DNA of 64,000 nt from Torymus aiolomorphi (lineage: Eukaryota; Arthropoda; Insecta; Hymenoptera; Torymidae): NCBI GenBank assembly GCA_036365515.1, contig CM070876.1, forward strand, positions 97,163,300-97,227,299. Direction: 5' to 3'. Each line of letters begins with the position of its first letter. Position 1 is the stretch's first letter. The translations under genes were made by a program, and so were the position numbers. The notes below the pieces were generated by a model, which was not told the DNA's origin, did no database searches, and saw nothing but the letters and a program-made list of their open reading frames with translations. Positions 45,200 to 57,510 of this stretch are shown piece by piece.

Positions 45200-45826
45200 A
45201 GAAAAATTGATGCTTCAATCCAGTGGTTATTACAGACTTATAAATCAAAATATGGGAGCCAGGGAGGTGCTAAAATGTTGTTTTTTATGTATATTTTTGA
45301 GGTATAAAGTTGTTTTCCTATATAGATTTAAAAAAATAATTACCTGACTAATAATACTAAAATCTATTTTTTCAGGCTTTAACCCAGGCTTGCCCTCTTA
45401 AAGAAATTAATTGCTGCAAATTAAATAACATCATGCAAAATTACAATAACTATTTTCGATTGTAAAGTAATAAAGAAATTATTGTTTGTTTAAAGGTGCT
45501 TAAGAAATTATCAATTGCTTCGGTATTAATAACATGCAAAATCATAAAAACAATATTTCATTACAAATCAGTAAAGAAATTATTAATTACTGTCGTATTA
45601 AATTTAATCATGCAAAATTCTATTATTTAGATTCAATTGCAGATTCAATTGCTGCAAATAAAATAACATCATGCAAAATTATGAAAACAAACTAAGTCAT
45701 TCTTATGGTGTACTAGAAATAGACTAATGGGATAACAAACCTCGCTACAAAATCTACGTTTTACATAAATACATGGATTCAAAATATTCTATACGGAAAC
45801 TAAGGAGCTAATAAACCCAGGCTATC
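45200..45826. other. AT-rich stretch with short repeats
   Basis: Several diverged copies of AAAGAAATTATTAATTGCTGCAAATTAAATAACATCATGCAAAATTA occur at about 45400-45690. No gene. Confidence 0.45.
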
Positions 45827-46752
45827 ATTAATTTGTCGAGTGGAAAGAAGAAGGTGCTATTTGGGCGAAACACTACATAAGGCGCTATTTGAGCAGCGCG
45901 TTATTAAAGGTGCTATTTTAGCGGAGCATTACAGAAGGTCTTATTTGAGGTTTTTTTTGTTAAAATTTACGTTGGTAACTGTATTTGCAAAATCTTAAAA
46001 ATTTCTTTGAATTTCTAAAGAAGGAACATTCATGACGGAAGGTATAGAATTCTATGATGTGTATAAGTGTCAGAATTTGTCGAATGCGTAGCTCAGGCAT
46101 TTAGGGTGCTCGATGGCGAAATCTAGGTGGTGCGCTCTGTAGTTTCTTGCAATTGGGCATCGGAACGGTATTTAAAACGTAGAAGATGCTGAAAACTGCG
46201 GAGCCCACCGCCTAATCTACATCATTAGTTACCCTGCCAACCTAGATCCAACATTCGATGCGTGGGAACGCTTAGAGGCAAAAGCGTGCAGAAAGCATCG
46301 TCTAAACTTCAACATCGGCCACCTTGGACATGTAGACAACGAATTCGATGCCTTCCACCACCTGGAGGCAAATATCTCCGGAAAGCATGACCGAGATGTC
46401 CACCATCGACCACCCTAGACATCTAAATCACGCACGGTATACGTTCCTAGACGCGAATAACTACGTTACACGCCACCTAGCCTTAGTCGTCGGTCACTCC
46501 GAACACCTAAGTTACGCATTCCATACGGTCTGACAGTTCCACATATGACAGAATTCTAAAATTTTAGTCATAAATATTCCTTCTTTACAAATATAAATAA
46601 ACTGTAGATACAGTTACCAACTTGAATTTTGATAAAAAGAAATTGCGCTTCAAATAGCATCTTCCGTAGTACTCCGTTAAAATACCACCTTTTTTTTTAT
46701 ACCACGCCGCTCACATAGCACCTTCTTCTTCCTCCCACTCGACGAATTAGTA
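45827..46752. repeat. Foldback repeat of about 925 bp
   Basis: TTTGTCGAGTGGAAAGAAGAAGGTGCTAT pairs with ATAGCACCTTCTTCTTCCTCCCACTCGACGAA. Outer arms contain repeated GGTGCTATTTGAGCG-like units; the central 600 bp keep weaker pairing (for example GACGGAAGGTATAGAATTC against GAATTC...TTCCATACGGTC). No transposase frame. Confidence 0.7.
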
Positions 46753-46909
46753 CAACCCAAAATAATAAGTACAACTTGTTTACCCGGAGCGAAATTAATA
46801 TAAATACAATACCAACAACAGTAGCACCATAATCACTGTTGAAACTGGTTACTCCTACTCCTTCAGCTGCCGTCAAGGGTGATACAATTATCTGTAGGCG
46901 TGTTGTCAT

Positions 46910-47083
46910 CTGCAGGAACTCTTCGTCCTAGACACAAGAAATCATAAAAATAACGTATCAAGCGTTAGGGATGAGGAGAGCAGTATTGAATTGCCAGGAA
47001 CAGGGGAGCAGACATATGGAAATTCGGAGATTATGTTCAGCTATACTATTGAATAAAATCTCGGTCTAAAGCGAAATACTCAC
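46910..47083 (-). repeat. Intron-like repeat, copy D (174 bp)
   Basis: Minus strand GTGAGTATTTCGC to GAGTTCCTGCAG; donor is GTGAGT instead of GTAAGT. Confidence 0.75.
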
Positions 47084-47187
47084 TCGAGCCGATCGCCATC
47101 ACTTCCCTGTCGTTGACGTTCGCAGTACGTGGTAGCTGCGTGGGCCGCCCTCAGGAGGAGTACAATTATGTGAAGAGGTGTTGCCTT
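47084..47187 (-). pseudogene. Exon-like unit between copies E and D
   Basis: 104 bp, shorter than its relatives, with AATTGTACTCCTCCTGAGGG and CGCAGCTACCACG blocks shared with the others. An in-frame stop (TGA) is present in the shared frame. Confidence 0.4.
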
Positions 47188-47361
47188 CTGCGGGAGCTCT
47201 TCGTTTTAGACAGAACAGATTATATAAATAACATGTCAAGCATTAGGAATGGGGAGGGCAGTATCGAACTGCCAGGAATAGAGGAGCAGGCAGATGGAAT
47301 TTTGGTGACTCGGTTCAGCTATACTACAGAATAAAGTCCCAATCCACAGCGTAGTACTTAC
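47188..47361 (-). repeat. Intron-like repeat, copy E (174 bp)
   Basis: Minus strand GTAAGTACTACGC to GAGCTCCCGCAG. Both splice dinucleotides kept. Confidence 0.78.
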
Positions 47362-47505
47362 CCGAGTCTGTTGCGGGACAAAGGACTTAATCCAACTGCA
47401 CCATCGCCGTCGGTTCCCAGTCGTATTCCCCTTGGATCTCCTTGAAAAATTGTAGCTTCGCCGGCCGTCCTCGACGAGAGTACAATCATATGAATGTGTG
47501 GTCAT
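47362..47505 (-). pseudogene. Exon-like unit between copies F and E
   Basis: 144 bp, a multiple of three, open in one frame on the minus strand (start ATG next to the acceptor, with EDGRRSYNF and GNTTGNRRRW segments). This is the only unit of the cluster open throughout. No family recognised. Confidence 0.45.
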
Positions 47506-47679
47506 CTGCAGGAATTCTTCACTTTAAGCAGAACAAAATATATAAATAATGTGACGAGTATTAGGGATGAGGAAAGCAGTACCGAACTGCCAGGAACAGG
47601 GGAGCAGACAGATGGAAATTTCGAGCTTAGGTTCAGCTATACTATTGAATAAAATCTCGGTCCAAATCGAAGTACTTAC
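47506..47679 (-). repeat. Intron-like repeat, copy F (174 bp)
   Basis: Minus strand GTAAGTACTTCGATTTGG to GAATTCCTGCAG. The exon-like GATCGACTCG block follows on its right, to about 47735. Confidence 0.78.
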
Positions 47680-47739
47680 TCGAGTCGATCCCAGGAACGT
47701 GGACTTCATTTAACTGCACCATCGCTGTCGCCTCCCCAT

Positions 47740-49200
47740 TGTACAGCCAATATTCTGAGTTGAAAAGTCGCAGTAGTACTAGTCAGCTATCTGCCACATT
47801 TACTGTTTTCAAATTGTCACTCTACAATCCCTGTAGACGTATAAATGAATCCCTTTGAATTTTTCTCTGATTTTTGATATTAATAAATAAAATTTTTTAA
47901 GTAAAACTTAAAACTTAAACTCAAGTGTTGGATTTTTACAAAGTTATCGATGCTGGTATTATTTCAATTACGATTTCAGTTTTGCTAGTGAATGTAATCA
48001 CGACATATAACTAAATTGTTACATTATTCTTCAAAATTTTATCCCTATTAAATTAGGGATTTTTGAAAATTTGTATAAACACAAATGGGATGAAAAGCGT
48101 GTATTTATCTATTTTATACAAAAGTTATATGAATGAATTACAAAAACTTTATGTAAAAATTTTAGAGAAAATTTTACACAAACATTTGTGTAAATTGAAA
48201 ATTTTACATACGCTTGTATAAATTAAAAATTTTACACACTAGTGTAAATTACATACAAACATTGTATAAAATTGTACTTTCTTTTTCATAATTTGTAATA
48301 ATGAAATTGTCACCTTTGCTATGACAAAAATGTTGCTGGTACTCTTAATTTATGTAATATTGCATTTGATCCGGTATCACTCACAAAATCCAAAAAGTAA
48401 TATAAGTACATCAGCATTAATAATGTCAACCCAACACTTGTACAAATGCCTTTCATATTTAAGCCACTTTTACAAACAGATGTAAAATTGCTATTTTTAT
48501 ATACGCTCCTTACTATATTGTAATGACAAAAATTATATTTAGCTATTTTTTTTTTATTTATGTTTAAAAAATAATTGACTAAGTATTGAAAAATAAAAAA
48601 AGAAGAAGTTATTTTGGTCAAATTAACTTGATAGTAACTCAGTGTAGTGAACAAAATTATGAGTAATGACTGATAAGTTAATCGTGAAACATAAATAAAA
48701 ATAATAAAAGGGCATGAACAACAATTACAGATTTAAAATGTTAGAAAATGTGCTTTTTCACACTGTCATCTCAGTCAAATATCTGGGATACAGATACTAG
48801 TATGAAAAAGCATTAGCATTTTGTAAAATTTTAACTCTGAAACTGTCACTGCTACAAATTCATTACTTACATTAAAAAATAAGCTATCAGTTATTGTTAG
48901 TCAAATTGCTAGACAAATACCAACTACACTTGCAGATATTAACTGTATCCAATTCAAAACTCATAAGTTGGCACCTTCTTGTGTAAATTAAGCAATAACA
49001 TCACTTTCCAAAGGGAACTTCCTCCTCTGTAATGTATACAAAAGTCTGCTATTATTAATATAAAGACAGCAAACTATCTACAGCAGTAGATCAGCAGCTT
49101 AGGTTACCCATTACAAAAAAAATCAGGAAGCACTGATACAGCTGCAGGTGTACCCTATTCGAAAAAAGAGAATTTGCACTTTCAAATGTAGTGCTGGTAT
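47740..49200. other. AT-rich stretch, no gene seen
   Basis: Includes short irregular repeats of AAAATTTTACACA (48160-48250). A minus-strand 111-codon frame at 48319-48654 is AT-driven and shows no family pattern. Confidence 0.35.
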
Positions 49201-49215
49201 GCTGTCAGTACTTAC

Positions 49216-49264
49216 TGTCAATTACCGTTGATTCACTGGCATCATTTGCTCCTCTGCACTTATT
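49216..49264 (-). other. Possible 49-bp micro-exon
   Basis: On the minus strand a long pyrimidine tract (TTTTTTTTTTCTTCTCTTAG) precedes 49 bp that are open in one frame (NKCRGANDASESTVID) and are followed by the strong donor GTAAGTACTG. All three signals coincide, but no neighbouring exon was identified. Confidence 0.35.
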
Positions 49265-49669
49265 CTAAGAGAAGAAAAAAAAAATGATATTTGTACACTG
49301 AGGATTTCATGTTTTTATAATGTACAGCAATAAAGTTTTTTATGATGTTAACATCCAATGCAGCAAAAACTAATTTTATTAAATCGAAAAGTTATTGAAA
49401 ATAAATTAATCTGTATTATTCAATACAAACTCCAACGATGTTAACCATTGAAATGTTGATTTTTTTTTAGTATGGTAAAACTGAAAAATGCATCGTTTAA
49501 TTCCATTTCTTCAGCCAATTACACCTATTTGCAGTAAAATGAAGTGAGCATATTCACGAAATGCCAATAATGCATTATAGACGTGGCTTCCTTAAATCTT
49601 ATGCCATGCCACTTCAAAGTAAATATGAATCACAATAAATTGCTAATATCTCTGTTACATGTTACAGGT

Positions 49670-50825
49670 GACTTCTTAAATCTAGGTGCAGCATCAATTT
49701 CCTTTTAAAATTTAAAATTTTATCATGTACATTTAAATAATTTTCTTCTGTTTAACCTAAAATTCATTATAGTGTGAGTGTGTCCGTCAGATTAAGCGGA
49801 CATTTGAAAATCCATTATGAATTAATTACATTTAATATTGATCGAGAAAGGAATCTGTGAGAGCACAAAAATTATAGGAACGCATTATAACCTATAAAAA
49901 TCAGTTTTAATGTATTAGGAAATAAACAAGACATATTATACAACAACCAAAAAAAACCACATAAACATACTCAAATCATTATGCTGCATAGTGTAAGAAT
50001 GAGCTTGCTTATTCTTCAATGCATTTTAATAAAGACAATATAATGCAATCTGTATTTTTCGAAGATCAACATCATTAGAGTTTGTACTAAAACAGATTCA
50101 TTTATATTTTCAACTATTTTGAATAAATATTAGGTAGTGGATACGTTTGTTGAATGTGAATATTTAAGATAAATAACCGAACTCGAGACAAACCAAGTTG
50201 TTATAATAAACTATTTATTCTCATGATGCTATGCATGCTATTTATGACAATAAATACTTTATTGTAACAATTTGGTTCGTCTCGAGTTCGGTTATTTTAT
50301 TTTCAATAGAATTTAATAAAACTAATTATTTGCTGGAAATTATATTAATTAAGATCGTAAAGAAGTTCATCACTATACTAAGTTAGTTGGCTTCAGTCCA
50401 GAGAAATTTTTATTTGAGTTCTAGTATAAAAGACAGCTTGTGTATTTTCTAGTATAACTGAACTAAGAAACTGGATAATTATATTATTGGAGCAGTTTTC
50501 TTTATTTCTTATAATAGATTAGATACTAAACTATGTCATTTTAAATATTAAATACAACGAATTAAACGTATGTTTGCTAGATCTGACAGGTGGCTTCAAT
50601 ATTTTAGATGCAGCATGATTTCCTTCTGTATAAACTTGAAATCCAGTATCGTGTGAGCGTATTTGTCAGATATAGCAAGCATATTTGCAATATGCATTGA
50701 GTTTGATATTACTTTAAAAGGGCATAGTTGAGTGGAGAATGTAGGAATTTACAAAAATTATGGAACCCTGCCCTATCACAACCTCTAAAAGTAAGTTTTA
50801 TTGTATAATATGGAAAAGTAATATC
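49670..50825. repeat. Pair of diverged direct repeats
   Basis: 49670-49930 and 50585-50825 share ACAGGTGRCTTC, TAGRTGCAGCATSAATTTCCTT, AGTGTGAG/CGTGTGAGCGTRT and a terminal AAAATCAGTTTTAATGTAT-like block. About 240 bp each; possibly remnants of one element. Between them lies a hairpin at 50171-50297. Confidence 0.4.
50171..50297. repeat. Hairpin MITE-like inverted repeat (127 bp)
   Basis: AAATAACCGAACTCGAGACRAACC pairs with GGTTCGTCTCGAGTTCGGTTATTT; arms extend through TTGTTAYAATAAAGTATTTATT. Confidence 0.8.
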
Positions 50826-51330
50826 ACTGTACAAGAATTAAAACAACAATTTCTTTCCTATAAATCCAACCAATTTACAAAAAAGAACAAATCGACTTTA
50901 ATACACTTAGATTTTGATGTTTTTTAATATCATATTTGATATTGTATAATATAAACTTAAAGTAAACGTGTATATTGAGTCCTATAAAATATATATCTCA
51001 ACAGAGAAGCTAAGTAATCTAAATCCCAATAACCCTCTAAAAGTTATAACTTACTTGTATTTCATTCCCTACTAGCTACTTTAGGATTGTTGACAAAGAG
51101 CGTGCGAGCTCTCTACATAGGTGCCAATGGTGATCTGTATGTATACACAGAAGTGGAATTGCCCCAAGCATAATGGCGTTTGTCTATCATCAGTGCTTCT
51201 GACACTTTCCTGGACCTTGTAACTTGCTATCACCCTGACACACATGTTGCATTGTACTCTGCAAACACCTTGGAAATCAGAACACCACACAGTCCATAGC
51301 TTCTTAACGTATTCTGTCTTCACTGCAAGA

Positions 51331-51626
51331 TTAATACACTGACGAAGCAACAAACTCAGAAGCTGGAAACTCAGCCGCAAAAAACAAAGGAACACTCCCT
51401 TGCTCATCTGGGCTCCATGACTGCAACATCCTCGTAGCAAAACCACGAGCATGAGACAAATGCACTACCAACACTTCCCATGCACTGATCTCACCTATAT
51501 GTACCTGTACACTATTCAGATGGGTAACATAACCTCGAACTGATGCACTGCATGGAACGCCAATGTACATAAAAACGAAGCAATCCCCTATGGAGATGAC
51601 ATCGTAGACAGCAGCAGGAGGTGAAG
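51331..51626 (-). pseudogene. Orphan coding-like fragment of about 98 residues
   Basis: A frame with balanced, protein-like composition (VYDVISIGDCFVF, CSASVRGYV, SVQVHIGEIS, WEVLVVHLSHARGF) in an AT-rich region whose local base use becomes more even. Stops lie directly upstream (TAA TAG) and at 51331. It reads like a piece of a decayed gene. I do not recognise the family. Confidence 0.3.
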
Positions 51627-51986
51627 GAACGGACTATTAAGCAGCAGAAGGTCAAGGTCCCCACGCACATTAACACAGCAACCTCGATACTTCAGCACTA
51701 TGGTACCTATCCACAGCATATGACTCTGAATTCTCTGGACTCATAAAGCGCATGCGTTGGTCGAGCGTCTGTCGTAACGGCATCGAGCACGCGGACAGGG
51801 CGGCGGACTGGCGGCGGACTACCCGTCGGCGCGTATTTACTAAGTAGAGAGGAAAAGAGCGAGTAAGCGATTGGCATAAGGGCAATGAGAGGGAAGCCTG
51901 AGCGCTAGCGACGCGACAACCGACAGGACCGAAAAACGTATTATCATGATGCGACCCCGGCGACCGCGAGCGCTACTGTGTAAGAG

Positions 51987-52129
51987 TCGTTCTCCACGGT
52001 ATGCCTGACACCGCCACGACACCGTAAAATACTAGGGATGTATACCTATATATATACACATATATAGATATACATTCCTATAGTATTTCGGTGTCGTAGC
52101 GGTGTCAGGCATACCGTGGAGAACGACAC
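51987..52129. repeat. Inverted repeat, 143 bp
   Basis: GTCGTTCTCCACGGTATGCCTGACACCGC pairs with GCGGTGTCAGGCATACCGTGGAGAACGAC; the centre is TATATATACACATATATA. Confidence 0.85.
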
Positions 52130-52180
52130 TAATGCTAATCTATGTAATAATATAGGTCACGTGGGATGTTTGCTGCGCTT

Positions 52181-52324
52181 AGAGCGAGTCCACATTCCAC
52201 AAGAGGCACAGGCGCAAGGCACACGACTCGGAGCCAATCGAAGCCAATCTCCGGCTTGGTGGATTTGCTCCGATTCAGTTCAGAGTCGTGTGCCGTCCGC
52301 CTGTGCCTCTTATGTGTACTCGCT
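52181..52324. repeat. Inverted repeat, 144 bp
   Basis: AAGAGGCACAGGCGCAAGGCACACGACTC pairs with GAGTCGTGTGCCGTCCGCCTGTGCCTCTT, with outer AGCGAGTCCACAT against ATGTGTACTCGCT. Confidence 0.85.
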
Positions 52325-52380
52325 GTTAGACACTACTGCCACATTACCACATATACAGGAGCAGAGCAAGCTCCTAGGGA

Positions 52381-52655
52381 AATGTTTATCACCGCATAAT
52401 ACAGGTACGTTTTTAGGACGAATAGTACCATTTTGGATAAAATTTTGATTTGATGTGACATATACTGTGGTAAAACCATTATGTCGCATCGCAACACATA
52501 TCGCTAAGGGTAATTTTATACTACGCCATAGCGATATGCATTGCGATGCGACGTAATCGTTTTATCACAGTATATGTCATATCAAATCAAAATTTTGTCC
52601 TAAATTATACTATTCGTCTTAAAAATATACCTGTATTACGCGGTGATAAAACATT
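52381..52655. repeat. Inverted repeat, about 275 bp
   Basis: AAATGTTTATCACCGCATAATACAGGTA pairs with TACCTGTATTACGCGGTGATAAAACATTT; inner arms pair through TTTTGATTTGATRTGACATATACTGTG. Confidence 0.85.
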
Positions 52656-52839
52656 TTATCATAGATCATTTAAGAACAATCCCCCCGGATCGCTTTTATG
52701 TACCGGTTTTCGAAGAACTTTTTTTATTGTAAATAAATATGCGTATTTCGCCTATACGCATTTCTTATTATAGATAATTGTGTGTATTTCACCTATACGC
52801 AAGCTTAGACCTTCGGTACTTTAATTTTCTCAGGACTTG

Positions 52840-55800
52840 AAGAGGTTGTCAATATTACCACACAATGAAGATCTCTGGAGTTATAGATAATAAAGTCTTC
52901 CTTGAAAAAAGTTAGAACCATTCTTACTTTTTAAAAAGCAAGGAATTTAAACAATAATACATACATATTTTCCTTTTTCCAGTCTTTGCGCTGCAACAAT
53001 AATATATGCATGTCAAAATAATTAGTATAAATAAAAGGATAATGATTTGCGTCTTAAACAAATTCACTTGCCCTGCGTAATACTCTAATACATCGTTCTA
53101 CGAAGTTTTGAGACAAACAAACGACGACACCTTTGTTTATTTTTCGAACGAAAATTAACCAAATTTCGTTCCAAAAATAAACAAAGGTGTCGTCGTTTTT
53201 TTGCCTCTAAACTTTGTAGAATGATGTATTACAACATTGCGCAGGGCTACTGAATTTGTTCAAGGCGTAATCATTATCCTTTTATTTCTATTCATTACTT
53301 TTACATGTTCTGCCGATAAAACAGCGTTAGTATAATCTATTCTGATTAAATATACATAAATTGTGTAAAATATAAAGAATCAAGTCAAGTTATTTATAAA
53401 AACAAATTATATTACCTGAATATATTCAATTTCTTACGATATTTGCATTATTTGTATTTTTTTTTCTCCAATATTCAATAAAATCACAAAACTTCTTTTC
53501 TCTTTTAGTAAGGGCATTATATATGCAATAGTAGCATAAACTTTTCAATAGATTTACCATTCTTTAAATGACTAGATGTGGTTAATTATCCTTCTACATC
53601 ATAAAAAGAAAAAAAAACATAGAAAGATTCTATTTTCTAAATAAAAAGTGAGATAAAAGTGAGATAAATAAAAAGTGAAATTAAACACAGCTTGCTAAAA
53701 GAGCGAACACCAGTTAATTAAAGTTTTTTTATTCGAAATATCTATAGAAGTCACAGTTACAATTCAAAGAAACGAAAAATATTCTGTCACTTTTATCAGA
53801 TAAGTAATACTAACCTCAACATTTTTTTAAGGAAACTTATTTAATACATTGGCCTCACTTTTTATTTAAAAAATAGATTCTTTGTGTTTTCTTTTTTCTT
53901 TTTAGGATGTAAAAGGATAATTAATCCCATCTAGACATTTAAAGAATGACAATTCTATGGAAAAGTTTACGAAGAAAAAAAGAATTATGTAGATTTTGAA
54001 AATCAATCCTTGTAATTTATTTTTATTTATTTATTTATTTTCTCTTTTTGTAAGGGCATTATATATGCAATGGTAGCATGTAATTCTATTGTGCTTTCAA
54101 GACAGGAATGTTGTTAATGATTTATCATTAATTCTATTGAAAAGTTTATAAAGAAAAAAAGGATTATGTACAATTTGAAAATCAATCCTTGTAATAAATT
54201 ACAAGGATTGATTTTCATAATCCTTTTTTCTTAATAAATTATAAGGATTGATTTTCAAAATCTCCATAATCCTTTTTTTCTTCATAAACTTTTCAATAGA
54301 ATTAATGATAAATCACGTTCCTGTCTTGAAAGCACGATAGAATTACATGCTACCATTGCATATATAATACCCTTACAAAAAGAGAAAATAAATAAATAAA
54401 TAAATAAAAATAAATTACAAGGATTGATTTTCAAAATCTACATAATCCTTTTTTTCTTCGTAAACTTTTCCATAGAATTGCCATTCTTTGAATGTCTAGA
54501 TGGAGTTAATTATCCTTTTACATCCTAAAAAGAAAAAAGAAAACACAAAGAATCTACTTTTTAAATAAAAAGTGAGGCATAATGTATTAAATAAGTTTCC
54601 TTAAAAAAATGTTGAGGTTAGTATTACTTATCTGATCAAAGTGACAGAATATTTTTCCTCTCTTCGAATTGTAACTGTGACTTCTATAGATATCTCCAAT
54701 AAAAAAACTTTAATTAACTGGTGTTCGCTCTTTTAGCAAGCTGTGTTTAATTTCACTAGCGATGCACATATACACATCCCCATGAATCAATGCTGTTTAC
54801 TAATGAAACTAATGACAGCTGTCGCATTGACTTATACCCTATATTCCCTCATTTTTCCATTTTTTTTTTATTCCAAGGGCTACAGCCTTACACGATGGCC
54901 CAAGATACCAAGTTCTGTCATAAATCTTGAAAGTTTGTGTACTTCTTTTACACGCACCTAACATCACCACTACAAGAGATGCTTACTTTAAACTATTATC
55001 AAATAATGCTACAGCACTGTTTTATCCACCGAACCATGAAAGATATAGATATATGATATAGGTCAATGCAACACAGCGGTTATTAGTTCAGTAAATAGCA
55101 TTGATTTATGGAATGCGTATCTGCAAGTGAAATTAAAAAGTTTGCTAAAAGAGCAAATGCAGTTAACTAAAGTTTTTTTATTGGAGATATCTATAGAAGT
55201 CACAGTTACAATTCGAAGAGAGGAAAAATATTCTGTCACTTTTATCAGATAAGTAAGACTAACCTCAACATTTTTTTAAGCAAACTTATTTAATACATTG
55301 TGCCTCACTTTTTATTTAAAAAATAGATTCTTTATGTTTTCTTTTTTCTTTTTAGGATGTAAAAGGATAATTAACCCTATCTAGACATTCAAAGAATGGC
55401 AACTCTATGGAAAAGTTTACGAAGAAAAAAAGGATTATGTAGATTTTGAAAATCAATCCTTGTAATTTATTAAGAAAAAAGGATTATGAAAATCAATCCT
55501 TGTAATTTATTACAAGGATTGATTTTCCAATTCTACATAATCCTTTTTTTCTTCATAAACTTTTCAATAGAATTAATGATAAATCATTAACAGCATGTTC
55601 CTGTCATGAAAGCTCAATAGAATTACATGCTACAATTGCATATATAATGCCCTTACAAAAAGAGAAAATAAATAAATAAATAAAAATTAATTACAAGGAT
55701 TGATTTTCAAAATCTACATAATTCTTTTTTTCTTCGTAAACTTTTCCATAGAATTGTCATTCTTTAAATGTCTAGATGGGATTAATTATCCTTTTACATC

Positions 55801-56985
55801 CTAAAAAGAAAAAAGAAAACAGAAAGAATCTATTTTTTAAATAAAAAGTGAGGCCAATGTATTAAATAAGTTTCCTTAAAAAAATGTTGAGGTTAGTATT
55901 ACTTATCTGATAAAAAAACTTTAATTAACTGGTGTTCGCTCTTTTAGCAAGCTGTGTTTAATTTCACTAGTGATGCACATATACACATCCCCATGAATCA
56001 ATGCTGTTTACTAATGAAACTAATAACAGCTGTGTCGCATTGACCTATACCGTATATTCCCGCATTTTTCCATTTATTTTATTCCAAGGGCTACAGCCTT
56101 ACACGATGGCCCAAGATACCAAGTTCTGTCATAAATCTTGAAAGTTTGTGTACTTCTTTTACACGCACCTAACATCACCACTCCAAGAGATGCTTACTTT
56201 AATCTATTATCAAATAATGCTACAGCACTGTTTTATCCACCGAACCATGAAAGATATAGCTATAAGATATAGGTCAATGCAACACAGCGGTTATTAGTTC
56301 AGTAAATAGCATTGATTTATGGAATGCGTATCTGCAAGTGAAATTAAAAAGTTTGCTAAAAGAGCAAATAGCAGTTAACTAAAGTTTTTTTATTGGAAAT
56401 ATCTGTAGAAGTTATAGTTACAATTCAATAAAAGGGAAAAATATTGTGGCAGTTTTATCAGATAAGTATTAACTTCAACAGTTTTTTCAGGAAACTTATT
56501 TAACATATTGTATCTCACTTTTTATTTAGAAAATAGAATCTTTCTATGTTTTTTTTTCTTTTTATGATGTAGAAGGATAATTAACCACATCTAGTCATTT
56601 AAAGAATGGCAATTCTATTGAAAAGTTTATGCTACTATTGCATATAATGCGCTTACTAAAAGAGAAAAGAAGTTTTGTAATTTTATTGAATATTGGAGAA
56701 AAAAAAGAAAAACAAATAATGAAAAGATCGCATGAAATTGAATGTATTCAGGTAATACAATCTTCTTAATAAATTGTAGTATATTTTTTATTTAGTATAT
56801 TTTATTAATATATATCATTAAACATATTATTGTTAAAGTGCAAAGACTACAAAAAAGGAAAATACGTATAGATTATTGTTCAAATTGGTCGATTTTTTAA
56901 AAAATAAGTAATAACTTACGTCTTTTAGGTAAGGTGTTAGGGTCTATAACTCCATAAATGTTTATTGTGTGGTTATACTAGGAAC
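52840..56985. repeat. Compound palindrome of about 4.1 kb
   Basis: Outer arms: 52850-53700 pairs with about 56340-56980 in reverse (for example CAATGAAGATCTCTGGAGTTATAGA against TCTATAACTCCATAAATGTTTATTG, AGTCTTTGC against GCAAAGACT, and ATTACCTGAATATATTCAATTTC against GAAATTGAATGTATTCAGGTAAT). Inside are two further palindromes centred near 54195 and 55505, with arms up to 500 bp (AGCTTGCTAAAAGAGCGAACACCAGTTAATTAAAG and complement). These are part of a 1.2-kb tandem duplication: the spacer at 54750-55110 recurs at 55965-56345. No transposase recognised. Confidence 0.75.
53031..53288. repeat. Hairpin element inserted in the left arm of the palindrome
   Basis: AAATAAAAGGATAATGATT pairs with AATCATTATCCTTTTATTT over arms of about 120 bp. 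The right arm of the large palindrome lacks this piece, so it inserted after the palindrome formed. Confidence 0.75.
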
Positions 56986-57195
56986 GTCTCCTAGTTCTCC
57001 GAAAATTGGACTTGCGGAGGTTTGACCGTCTCCTACTACGTACTTAGAGATTAACATTGATTGTCAAACTACTCACCCGGAAATGTTTCCAAAACGTTGA
57101 AAGGGTGCCGATGTCCACATAAAAAGCATGCCTCCACCATCTGGTCCTAATAAACAAAATGGTGACAGCACTAGCTCAAGACGTCGTGATGTCGT

Positions 57196-57365
57196 CTACA
57201 GGAACTCTTCACCTTAGGGCAAAACAAAATATATTAATAATGTGTTAAGCAGTAGGGATGAGGAGAGCAGTATCGAACTGCCAGGAACAGAGGAGCAGAC
57301 AGATGGAAATTTGGAGGTTGTTTGGCTATACTATTAAATAAAATCCCAGTCCGAAGCATACTTAC
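57196..57365 (-). repeat. Intron-like repeat, copy G (170 bp)
   Basis: Minus strand GTAAGTATGCTTCGG to GAGTTCCTGTAG; same core as the 43-47 kb copies (CATCTGTCTGCTCC, TGGCAGTTCGATACTGCTCTCC). It lies directly downstream of a 145-bp exon-like segment. Confidence 0.75.
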
Positions 57366-57510
57366 ATCATGGACACATTCTTCAGGAAAGCTGCCTATAA
57401 TATGTACAACGAGCCATTTCTTCTAATTTTCTTAGCCTGCTGTATTCTACGAGTATTAGGCTTACAAGGATGCCATCAATAACCAGTGGTGCAGAGTATA
57501 GTTATCAAAT
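57366..57510 (-). other. Exon-like segment with consensus splice sites
   Basis: 145 bp between acceptor TAATTGTTTTTTCAG and donor GTAAGTATG. All frames contain stops. If joined to the segment at 58500-58644 the shared frame would end after about 10 codons, so it could hold a terminal stop and 3' untranslated sequence. Confidence 0.35.

Noticed and set aside
54743..54961. 72-residue ORF in the palindrome spacer
   Set aside because: The duplicated copy at 55955 does not keep the frame clearly, and there is no domain.
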